Positions 36,225 through 47,900 of a stretch of DNA of 64,000 nucleotides are shown here, in pieces. The stretch is from Bathymodiolus brooksi (taxonomy: Eukaryota; Mollusca; Bivalvia; Mytilida; Modiolidae): positions 34,767,804-34,831,803 of the forward strand of contig OY804579.1 of the NCBI GenBank assembly GCA_963680875.1, written 5' to 3'. The notes under the pieces were generated by a model. The model had not been told where the DNA came from and did not search any database. It was given only the letters and a program-made list of their open reading frames with translations. The translations under genes were made by a program, and so were the position numbers. The first letter of the stretch is position 1, and each line of letters opens with the position of its first letter.

Positions 36225-36761
36225 TTAGAATCCCACGCACAGTCGTATTCTTTTGGGGTCCCCCCCCCCCGACAATTCCCCCTAGTATCTATACAGTTAT
36301 ACCAAAATCCCTTTCTATCTCGTACGGTTTTACCTCAAAGGTTATGTAATGATATATTCATGTTGTAGTAAAGTCTGAGCGGGATAACATATCTAATAAT
36401 TATTGTATTATACTATTTTAGTCCAATTCAGTTCTCAAGACATTAACAGAAGTTTCCTTTAAAAAAAAAACAAAAAAAACCCAAATATTATATTGTAATG
36501 ACATATGAATAAGCCATCTTCTGTTATCAATAGATTTAACTGTACTATAATCTACAACAGAATTAATAGATGCCAAAAAACACAAACGAAGCCAACAAAA
36601 TGCAATAATTCAATGTATCAATTTTCTTGTATGATGTAACTTTTTTATTATTAATACAAAATGTATGTATGTGTTTATTAGTAATTGTAAAACTACAGAT
36701 AATTAGATACTGTGAGGATATAACTCATTTCATGGTACCAATTTTCGTACATTTTACCAGC

Positions 36762-36825
36762 GGTCACGATATAACTGAAATAATGTTGAAAGTGGCATTA
36801 AACGCCATAAACCCTAAACCCGTAC
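36762..36825 (+). mobile_element. SINE 3' tail fragment
   Basis: The words ggtcacgatataactgaaat and gttgaaagtggcattaaacg match the SINE tail. Confidence 0.6.
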
Positions 36826-37125
36826 ATTCTACCACTGAACAGCGATTTGTCTAATTCCTGATCCTCAACTTTATACATTAGATAAATTGAATTATAGAAA
36901 AAAGTAAAAGTACTACTTTTTTGCCTGTACGAATATTGGTTCCAGGAAATGCATGGCATACTAATGAAACAGTAAGACCTATGCAAAGATTTGGTTGTTC
37001 TTTATATTACTATTACTGCTATGATGGTGACAAATATTATAGGTTTGTAAGTTTGAATAAAGTTATTCAATTTTCCTATCATTTTTTGTTTTTGCTTTGA
37101 TATTTGTAAAACCACAACAACCAGG

Positions 37126-39251
37126 ACTGGGTTGCACAAACGTCAATTAAGTTAATAGTGAATTAAGATTTAATAGTAAATTAAATCGCTAATTGTAAAT
37201 TAGTTAATAGTATGAGTTAATAGCGTTGCTTGATCGTCAATTAGACTGTCTATTAGTTAATAGTAAATTAACCTTCAATTAAGATCAAATCGATCCCATA
37301 ATTCATTACGGCGTCACGCATCCGTTAGCAACTTCTTTTAAATCTCTAGTTTTTTTCTGACAATAGCTGTAGAAATCATGCACGTTTTTTTTAAGGACGA
37401 AGTTCAATGATTTTTTAATATGACGGGTTGCTGCAAAAGTAGCTGCGGAACCGTCGTACGTACAGGTGCCGTCACACGATACGATTTTCCATCCGATATT
37501 TCCTTGCGAATGCTTACGGAAAAAATCTTATGATGTTAACACAAAAGTCGAATAAAAAAATCGTTTCAAAATTGGTTGGCTTTCTATTTCCATCGAGTCT
37601 GATGAGAATCGTATCATGAGAACGGTAAACATCGACAGTCTGATGAGAATCGTATCATGAGAACGGTAAACATCGACAGTCTGATGAGAATCGTATCATG
37701 AAGAACGGTAAAAGAAATTCGATCTGATTTTAATTGAAGTATCAATTTAGTGAACATTGTAACGTTTACCTGTTCTCTGATTAAATCAGTTTCTGTCATT
37801 TGGTTTATTTCATACCTACCCCACTGTTCCATTTTGGCTTTTGCAACATTTCAAAAGAATACACACGAAAAAAAACCATAGTATTTGATATGTCTTCTGT
37901 AATAAGTATTCTGCCGAGCTCATGAGTGACGCAGACATCTATCTATCTCAACTAATATTCAATTAATTGAAAAAAAACAATCATCAGTTCAATGATTACA
38001 ATACAAGTATCCGATGATTTTGCATGCACATTCACAATTTTCAATTAAATATGCCATCCCGTAATCATATATACATTTGTAAAATGTAAGAAAAATCAGT
38101 GAAATAGTTATTGTATATTAACGTGTTGACAAGAAAGACTACATTGTATTTTTTTCTGAAATGTCTCTTTGAACATCTAGAATATATTTTTATTTATTTA
38201 GAAGGAAAATATAACTCTTTAAAATGAAATTAAATAATTTTAGACACCATATAATGGTCATAGATGCACATTTGAAACATGTCAACTGTGTCAATAATAT
38301 GAAGGGGAAAATATACACTTTCGCTTTACACATGAACAGTGGTGGTTAAAACAGTATTGATAATTGTGTATTTCATTGGAAATCTTTCTTTTAATAATTT
38401 GTACACTTTTTGTCACCTATCTTCCGATCCTTTTATGTAGTCTACACTGCAAGATACTTAAATATATGTAATTTTAAGGATAGTGAATAAAAAATGAATG
38501 ACTTATTTCAGTTATGAAACAGTTGACGCCAGGATTCCACACCAAGGAGTGAGTGAGTGATTATTACTTTGCGCCAACTCAGCAATTTTTCAGCTATATC
38601 ATGGCGAGAACAAGTTAATTTTCAATGAAATGATGATAAGGTCCGCTTTGTACTAGACTTACACGCTCAATTGGATGTGTATAGTGATAGATCACTGAAA
38701 CAACAGTACGCGGGTAGAAATGTTGCTCCACTCGGACACAGTATACTGATTCCGAGACCAGTCTTTGCTCTTTCTCCTTAATGTGGTGTGCTTAGCGGAG
38801 AAGCAACAACCAGACCAAGGAGAAAAGCTCGTTCCTAATACTTTCATAATGTTTGGAGATATTTTTATTTACAGAATTAAATCCTGTTCATATAGTATAA
38901 AAAGTATCGTATCAAAATTGAATGGAAAGTTTGATCGTGTGATCACTTGGCCATTTAACATATCTGTGTCATCTTTTATTATGTTTGTTATCTTACATTT
39001 TTGACAAATCATTCACTGTAAGTTGTCTATAATGATGATTGTTGGTACGAAGCGACATAAGTACTTGCATGGCATCCATGTTTAATTTACAATTAAGAAT
39101 TTAATAGCGCTCGTTTGTACAATTAAATATCTTCGAAAGTTAATAGTCTATTAACGTTAATTGAGGTTTGTGCAACAGAAATAATTCACTATTAACTTTA
39201 ATAGTACTTTTAATAGTAAATTAACTTTAATTGTGCTTTGTGCAACCCAGT
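37126..39251. mobile_element. 2.1-kb TIR element with 5-bp target duplication
   Basis: The ends are inverted, ACTGGGTTGCACAAA left and TTTGTGCAACCCAGT right, followed inward by AT-rich copies of ttaatagt and gtcaattaa words. Both ends are flanked by ccagg (37121-37125 and 39252-39256). The right terminus holds a second, nested copy of the gcacaaa-like end near 39165. I see no transposase, so it is probably non-autonomous. Small frames at 37614 and 38765 have no recognised motif. The family is undetermined. Confidence 0.75.
37597..37710. repeat. 41-bp tandem repeat, about 2.7 copies
   Basis: The sequence gtctgatgagaatcgtatca followed by tgagaacggtaaacatcgac is repeated inside the 2.1-kb TIR element. 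Confidence 0.85.
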
Positions 39252-39324
39252 CCAGGTATATTAGTCTAATGTAATTGTCTTAATATTTGGGTACAGTAAA
39301 TTCTTAGGCGATGTATGCTTCTTA

Positions 39325-39570
39325 GAGGACCAGCTGCGAAATAAGCTTTACATTAGATCAACACGTTAAATTGGATTATGATTATTCATTAGACCAACAC
39401 GCTACGTTGAATTATCATAATGCAAGACCACTGAAACAATAGTTCATGCTTTGAAATGTTGTCCCACTCGAACTTTGAAATGTTGCCCCACTCGAACGCC
39501 CTATCCTGACTCATAGCCAAACAGTGTTTGTTCTCACTTACTAATGTTGCATAATGAACGGATTAGCAAC
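39325..39570. repeat. Dispersed repeat related to 38640-38810
   Basis: Both contain aagaccactgaaacaa-like and atgttgcnccactcg-like words and a tgctc..cttaatgttgc end. The word ctttgaaatgttg occurs twice here. This is an unclassified family. Confidence 0.4.
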
Positions 39571-39961
39571 ACATATCAATTTTATAGATTTTTTGTTTAA
39601 AATGGCATGACATATTTGATTAGACAACCCTCGTATCTTCCGCTGCAACTCTTTATACTACTACAGTTTAAGATTGTTGGCTGTAGGAACTCTAATGATT
39701 AAAACGATCAAATAGCATGTTTGTATAAGCAGATGGAACAAATTCCCCAAAAACTATACACAAAAGAACCGATCGTATTCGTCAGAGACCAGATGGCATC
39801 AACAATTATTATTACTTTGTTGAATGATAGCATGGTGGATTGTATATTTTCATTAAATGACAGAATATCGTGTCTTTGAGCAACATTAGTATTAAAACCT
39901 GCCACAAGAAAACAGATCCAGCACAACTAAAATGCAATGTAAGTGAAAACGAATGACTACA

Positions 39962-40216
39962 TTTTATGGCATTTTACGACACTTTCGGCAATATTCCAAT
40001 TATATCGTGGCGGTCAGCTTTATGGTGGAGGAAACTGGAGTACCCGGTGAAAACCACCGACCTTCCGCATGTCGCTGTCAAACTTTATCACATAGTGTTG
40101 CATGGAGTATGCCTCACCATGAACGGGGTTCGAACTCACAACTTTAATGGTAATATGCACAGATTGTACAGGTAGTTGTAAATCCAACAACCATGCGATC
40201 ACGACCACGACGGCCC
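39962..40216 (-). mobile_element. tRNA-derived SINE, near full length
   Basis: In reverse orientation it reads from tail (atggcattttacgacacttt) to head (gatcacgaccacgacggccc). The B box is visible on the plus strand as ggggttcgaactcac. Small open frames across it on both strands are repeat translations. Confidence 0.75.
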
Positions 40217-40407
40217 CACAAAATAATTAGCATAAAACGTATCTCATTATATTTTCATTTGTTTGACATGTTTTGTTTGTTTCTAAGTTTAACATTCGTT
40301 TATCAGAATGGTGAATCACCAATATATTATTATTGGTATAGGAAGTTGATAATCAAAAATGTAAATATCTTTTGAGTGGTTATGTAATTAACACTAGAAA
40401 CACTTAA

Positions 40408-40962
40408 AGGGGCATTATCTGCCATTATCGTAAATTTTTGTTACCCATAAAAACTATCAGATATGATTGATGCCGTAATAAAATGTGTTTCTGTAACTTA
40501 TAAATGTTATGAAATGTACGCGCATCGGGGAAAAAACGTGCAACTGCTCGTGTTTTGAGATCGATCATGAAATGGACACCATCTTATTAATTATCGACAT
40601 TGTTTATGGAGTTTGTCGAATCGCAACAATGCAGATATTTCTTATTTTTTTGTGAATCTGCTTTTAGTCGGTGTTAATTATGGACAAAGAACCATGCAAG
40701 TTTGCAGTTAATAACCGACAAAATACAAATTATTCGTTTTTACCTGTCACTAGTAAGGTCAGTTGCATACGGAAAAAGCGAAGTCAAATTATTTGCTTGC
40801 AAGGAAATAATAAATCGATGGTACTTTTCGTTCTCAAAAGGCGAAAAGTGGTTCGATAAGCTGTTTAATGTGAAATATTTACATTTATTTCATCATTTTA
40901 AAGCTTTTTACCAATTTCCAAAATATGTTTTGTTGTTGGTCAAAATCGTAGCTAATGCCCCT
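40408..40962. mobile_element. TTAA-flanked MITE (piggyBac-like target)
   Basis: This 555-bp element has inverted ends AGGGGCATTA and TAATGCCCCT and is flanked exactly by TTAA (40404-40407 and 40963-40966). TTAA duplication is characteristic of piggyBac insertion. No transposase is present. A few short frames inside have no known motif. Confidence 0.7.
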
Positions 40963-41944
40963 TTAACGTGATAGCTTTCTTCCGGTGTAGGATCTACCAG
41001 CAGGGATCCGTATATATAGTACCTCTAATAGAGGGTTTAATACCTGTAAGTAAGTTATAATGATGGATTAACGAGATACTCCAATAAACATATTAACGTG
41101 TAATGTAGATTTAATATCTTTCATGTCATTCGTGTTAGAAACTGGAACGTGGTGGAGTGCGTGTGATCGTGTCAGAAACTTGAAAGCAGTTGCATAGTGT
41201 GTGTGATCCTTTGGATGTTATTTATTTAATGAGTCGTTCATCAATTTCCTAATGAAATTCAGAGTGGTGGACCCTTTTATTATGATAATGAAATTGTTTT
41301 ATTTTGACAACGTTTCAATGACAACGCGTATGGCTATCTTTATTTAATGTACTGCAATGTCTATGATCTAAATTGGATTACAAGAGTTCAATGTGGGGTT
41401 TGTTGATTTAATCATATTGTATTCCATACTCTGATACTGGGAAGCCCTCTCTGCTTGCTGTGTAGGCTGGTTTCTCTCTTGGTGGTAAGCTTTGTAGGTT
41501 GTAATAAAAACTTATTATTCAATGCATTATATGTAATTTCAATTAGATGTGGGCAGTTGTTACCTTTGGAAACAATACTAGTCCAAATTTAAAAACGTAG
41601 ATATCTTATATTTCCTGCGTACCACTCGTAGTCAAAAGTTTGAAAGTATTTTGGGAGGAAGTAAACCAAAGAACTCAAAAAGGATATCCATAACTGGCGA
41701 AACACTGACTACTGGACGTATGGTGCCCTCAGTAAAGGTATCGGTCCAGTGACATTTATTAAAACGTAAGCATCTAATCTAGTGTGCACAATCAAATTAC
41801 TGCATAATTGCGTTGTATCCGTTGTACGTAATTGCAATGAATAGATATGGAAGCAGACAAATGAGGAAATATTCCTATATACAAGAAACAGGGGGAAATC
41901 TCACATACGTAAACACGAGTATCCAAACAGCACACAAAGAGATT

Positions 41945-41948
<4 letters not shown>

Positions 41949-41975
<27 letters not shown>
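41949..41975. repeat. (CA)n microsatellite
   Basis: A run of about 13 CA dinucleotides follows gattaata. Confidence 0.9.
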
Positions 41976-43182
41976 GAGGAAAAATCCATGAGCATTATGT
42001 TAACATATAAAAGGTGTTGGACACTGATACAATAATACAAAACTTTGCATCTAAGTGTGAAATGAGGTTTTTTTCTCGTATCCATTTACGTACGTATCCT
42101 TTGAAGGAAACTTATTATCCAGGTTGTGCAGATAAATCATTCCTCTGTCTTAATGCTGACTGTTTCATATTATATACATTTATCTGTAAGAACCGCTCTA
42201 GAACATATATGGTTGACATCATCAATTTGGTAAACATGTATGGCATGGCATTGTCTCAGGTGGCTTCTAACATGAACGTCAATTCCGTCGACAACTAAAA
42301 CGAGTACCATTAACAGGACAGGAACACATCGTTCCTTTTATTCATGTGAAATCGTGTTGTTCACACTCCAATTAACGTATGATACACCGTCATCATTGGA
42401 TTTCCAACTGACTGCAATATATGTACTGAAACTACTGAAAAGGAACGAAAGCTAAGTATCCGCGTCAAAATATTAATGATATATTGTTATCAATCGTGAT
42501 TATTTTAAACATTTTGTTTGTTTCTTATTGATATTCGGGTCAATATAAATATATATTATAATATACACCAATTGGGATCAAGAACAATCATAGTTGCTTA
42601 TGTAAATCTGTTTCCATTTCGATTATTTGACGAAATGATATTATGTACAGTGCTGCATATTTAGCATCATGCTAATTTACAGTCATAGTCTTCTAGTAAA
42701 TTTTGAGTCTATTAAACAAACAAAAGTCAATAGCGATGTTTCAACGGACGTCGCTTTAAAATGTCCTCTACAAAATTTCCAATGCATGGTTAAATAATTC
42801 TTTGGAAAGCATGATTTTGCTTTTGGTTTTTGGTTCAGGAATTTACTTAGTTAGAAAATTAGGAGAAACTATAGAATAACGGCAATTTTGAAGGTCGAGA
42901 CAGACATTATCGCTGATATCTCGGCGAGTCCGATAGGACGGGGAGGAATATTTGTGATAAAGTCTGACGAGGCCTTCAGAACTGAGGTTATTGTTGTTAT
43001 CGGTAACGCTATAATGTTTTTAAGTCAGATTGACCGATAAGCTTGCGCATGCATGGATCAAGGTCAATTCAGTAATCCAGACTTTATCAGCGGCACACAT
43101 CAAAAGAAATTGTCGATAAAGTAGAGTAACTCATCAATACATAAATAACAAATGGCGACTTAATATACCTCTCATAAAACAC

Positions 43183-43754
43183 TATACAATTGATGAATTT
43201 CGATGAGGTGAATACAAGGATTGATCAACCCATGGAACATGATATTCACCGAGGCAAACAAAATCCTCGGTGAATATCATGTTCCATGGGTTGATCAATC
43301 CGAGGAATCGGAGGTGAATATCATGTTCCATGGGTTGATCAATCCGAGGCATCCGAGGTGAATATCATGTTCCATGGGTTGATCAATCCTTGTATTCACC
43401 GGAATTGAAAGTCATTAACTGTTTTATTATATGACATTAAATCAAATTTGAATTAACATCAAACAGCGCCGACTTTGTTCCCCAGACACCCCTATCTGCC
43501 CAACGTCTGTCATTATTAATTTAATTGTGTACCGAAGGTAATTAGTAAGAACGCATCTGAATAGTCGATGATTGGCTACTACTTTTAAGATAATTGGGAA
43601 ACACCATTTCTATTTTATGGTGTCTGAAGGAGCGTTGGAATGTTATGTTCAACTCTCGTGACTTTTTGCGCGTTGAATATAACGTTTCATCAAAGAACGT
43701 TACTAGGGACATCAACCAATCAGAAAATACATTATCTGAAGTCATATAATAATA
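43183..43754 (+). mobile_element. Foldback hairpin element, copy 1
   Basis: The left end reads tatacaattgatga and the right end tcatataataata. Near the left end a large palindrome has one left arm (43205-43253, with ggattgatcaacccatgg) and three successive right arms (near 43265, 43312 and 43355, each with ccatgggttgatcaatcc). A later block reads tgactttttgcgcgttg and ccaatcaga. The same order of blocks occurs in the elements at 44165 and 62951. Confidence 0.65.
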
Positions 43755-44164
43755 GAGTAATATTAGATACTGTCAGAAGTGTTAGGTTCTCTCGCAAGAT
43801 AATCTCCAAAACTTGTTAATATGAAAATATTACAAAATGTTTATCAGAAAAATGTCCAAAATCATTTGACACTCGGAAATGCGAAAGGATAAATTTATTT
43901 ATGATTCCGACCATGTACTTTTTTACGTCCCGACTTACCGGCTGACCTCACGAATCTTTGTGGAATGATTTGCCTGGTATGAAAAAGACTTTTTGAAACC
44001 TCTCTACAATATCAGGTAGGATAAGAAAACAAACATAAGGAAAGGAGGCAGGATTGTTACTACTAGTGCAAGGAAAAATACCATTTGGAGTAGTTGTAGA
44101 CACTGTGAGTATAACAATGGCTAAACATAGAAAATATATTGCGACATGCGTGATGATCGATATT

Positions 44165-44802
44165 TATTATATGACTATCAATATCCTAGATTCTGATTGG
44201 ACAAAACACTACTTCACTCTCCATTTCAAAATGTGATGATCACCGCTCAAAAGTGCACGCGAGGTTAACATTACTTTTGAACACTGTAGCGTGTACCCAA
44301 AAATAGTAACAGGGAAAGTCCAGATTGCTTATTTTGAAAATGTATTCTCTGATTGTTCGATATTTAAAGAAGCTGTTGTGATATCCAATCAGCGTTTTCC
44401 TAACAACAGCTTGTAATACATCTTCTTGTTTTATGGCTACTCCATATCGGCCACGTTGTTTTCCTTTCGCGACATTTTGTTTGTTTTGAATTTTATTCAT
44501 CTTCCGGTGAAAGTCGCAGGTGGATAAGAGGCTCACTCAAGTATTACCTTGAGGAACCGCATATTTTTTTAATATTATTTTTTTGTGATGACTATTACAG
44601 TGAAAAAAACAACAAAATATCACTAACTTCGGATTTACTCATATCATAAAACAATTGATGACTTTGGATTTCAGTTAATACCACGGTTTATCAATCCCAG
44701 AGATCTGATTATCACCTGGGCCGATGGCCTCGGTGATAATCAGATCTCTGGGGTTGATAAATCGTGGTATTAACCTCACCCAATGTCATTAATTGTATAA
44801 TA
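44165..44802 (-). mobile_element. Foldback hairpin element, copy 2 (inverted)
   Basis: It reads as the reverse of copy 1: tattatatgac end, then tctgattgg, then a cgcgaggttaac block, then a near-perfect palindrome of ~100 bp (44675-44773, centre about 44724) and the tcattaattgtataata end. The palindrome arms contain ggtttatcaatccc and ggggttgataaatc. Confidence 0.65.
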
Positions 44803-44999
44803 TTTTATGTTTAGTTTAAACAGTGATGGTCATCAATTCCACCAATATCAACAAAACGAACTATCACCTCGCATTTTAACTGAACTCACTGAATACTGAG
44901 TCCACGACATATGACCGTTTGACGTTGGAAATCCATGTCCTACATGTCTTGGAACAGGCACAAAATATGGCGGGGTTAAACAGGTTAATGGGATCCCAA

Positions 45000-47900
45000 C
45001 TCTCCCCTCTTGATAACTGGATCTCAACACTCTCCTCTTGATAACTGGATCTTCAACCCTCCCCTCTTGATAACTGGATCTCAACCCTCTCCTCTTGATA
45101 ACTGGATCTCAACCCTCTCCTCTTGATAACTAGATCTCCAACCCTTCTCTCTTGATAACTGGATCTCAACACTCTCCTCTTGATAACTGGATCTCAACCC
45201 TCTCCTCTTGATAACTAGATCTCAACCCTCTCCTCTTGATAACTGGATCTCCAACCCTCCCCTCTTGATAACTGGATCTTCAACCCTCCCCTCTTGATAA
45301 CTGGATCTCAACACTCTCCTCTTGATAACTGGATCTCCAACCCTTCTCTCTTGATAACTCGATCTCAACACTCTCCTCTTGATAACTAGATCTCCAACCC
45401 TCTCCTCTTGATAACTGGATCTCCAACCCTTCTATCTTGATAACTGGATCTCAACACTCTCCTCTTGATAACTGGATCTCCAACCCTCTCCTCTTGATAA
45501 CTGGATCTCCAACCCTTCTCTCTTGATAACTGGATCTCCAACCCTTCTCTCTTGATAACTGGATCTCAACACTCTCCTCTTGATAACTGGATCTCCAACT
45601 CTCCCCTCTTGATAACTGGATCTCCAACCCTTCTCTCTTGATAACTGGATCTCAACCCTCTCCTCTTGATAACTGGATCTCCAACCCTCTCCTCTTGATA
45701 ACTGGATCTCCAACCCTTCTCTCTTGATAACTGGATCTCAACTCTCCTCTTGATAACTGGATCTCCAACCCTCTCCTCTTGATAACTGGATCTCCAACCC
45801 TTCTCTCTTGATAACTGGATCTCCAACCCTTCTCTCTTGATAACTGGATCTCCAACCCTCTCCTCTTGATAACTGGATCTCAACACTCTCTTCTTCATAA
45901 CTGGATCTCCAACCCTTCTCTCTTGATTACTGGATCTCCAACCCTTCTCCCTTGATAACTGGATCTCAACCCTCTCATCTTGATAACTGGATCTCCAACC
46001 CTCTCCTCTTGATAACTGGATCTCCAACCCTTCTCTCTTCATAACTGGATCTCAACACTCCCCTCTTGATAACTGGATCTCAACACTCTCCTCTTGATAA
46101 CTGGATCTTCAACCCTCCCCTCTTGATAACTGGATCTCAACCCTCTCCTCTTGATAACTGGATCTCAACCCTCTCCTCTTGATAACTTGATCTCCAACCC
46201 TTCTCTCTTGATAACTGGATCTCAACCCTCTCCTCTTGATAACTGGATCTCAACCCTCTCCTCTTGATAACTGGATCTCAACACTCTCCTCTTGATAACT
46301 GGATCTCCAACCCTTCTCTCTTGATAACTGGATCTCAACACTCTCCTCTTGATAACTGGATCTCCAACCCTCTCCTCTTGATAACTGGATCTCCAACCCT
46401 TCTCTCTTGATAACTGGATCTCCAACCCTTCTCTCTTGATAACTGGATCTCCAACCGTCTCCTCTTGATAACTGGATCTCAACACTCTCCTCTTGATAAC
46501 TGGATCTCCAACCCTTCTCTCTTGATTACTGGATCTCCAACCCTTCTCCCTTGATAACTGGATCTCCAACCCGTCTCTCTTGATAACTGGATCTCAACAC
46601 TCTCCTCTTGATAACTGAATCTCCAACCCTCTCCTCTTGATAACTGGATCTCCAACCCTTCTCTCTTGATAACTGGATCTCAACACTCTCCTCTTGATAA
46701 CTGGATCTCCAACCCTCTCCTCTTGATAACTGGATCTCCAACCCTTCTCTCTTGATAACTGGATCTCAACCCTCTCCTCTTGATAACTGGATCTCCAACC
46801 CTTCTCTCTTGATTACTGGATCTCCAACCCTTCTCCCTTGATAACTGGATCTCCAACCCGTCTCTCTTGATAACTGGATCTCAACACTCTCCTCTTGATA
46901 ACTGGATCTCCAACCCTCTCCTCTTGATAACTGGATCTCCAACCCTTCTCTCTTGATAACTGGATCTCAACACTCTCCTCTTGATAACTGGATCTCCAAC
47001 CCTCTCCTCTTGATAACTGGATCTCCAACCCTTCTCTCTTGATAACTGGATCTCAACCCTCTCCTCTTGATAACTGGATCTCCAACCCTCTCCTCTTGAT
47101 AACTGGATCTTCAACCCCCCCCCCTCTTGATAACTGGATCTCAACACTCTCCTCTTGATAACTGGATCTCCAACCTTTCTCTCTTGATAACTGGATCTCA
47201 ACACTCTCCTCTTGATAACTGGATCTCCAACCCTCTCCTCTTGATAACTGGATCTCCAACCCTTCTCTCTTGATAACTGTATCTCAACACTCTCCTCTTG
47301 ATAACTGGATCTCAACCCTCTCCTCTTGATAACTGGATCTCAACCCTCTCCTCTTGATAACTGGATCTCCAACCCTCTCCTCTTGATAACTGGATCTCCA
47401 ACCCTTCTCTCTTGATAACTGGATCTCAACACTCTCCTCTTGATAACTGGATCTCCAACCCTTCTATCTTGATACCTGGATCTTAACACTCTCCTCTTGA
47501 TAACTGGATCTCAACCCTCTCCTCTTGATAACTGGATCTCAACCCTCTCCTCTTGATAACTGGATCTCCAACCCTCCCCTCTTGATAACTGGATCTTCAA
47601 CCCTCCCCTCTTGATAACTGGATCTCAACACTCTCCTCTTGATAACTGGATCTCCAACCCTTCTCTCTTGATAACTGGATCTCAACACTCTCCTCTTGAT
47701 AACTGGATCTCCAACCCTCTCCTCTTGATAACTGGATCTCCAACCCTTCTCTCTTTATAACTGGATCTCAACACTCTCCTCTTGATAACTGGATGTTCAA
47801 CCCTTCTCTCTTGATAACTGGATCTCAACACTCTCCTCTTGATAACTGGATCTCCAACCCTTCTCTCTTGATAACTGGATCTCAACACTCTCCTCTTGAT

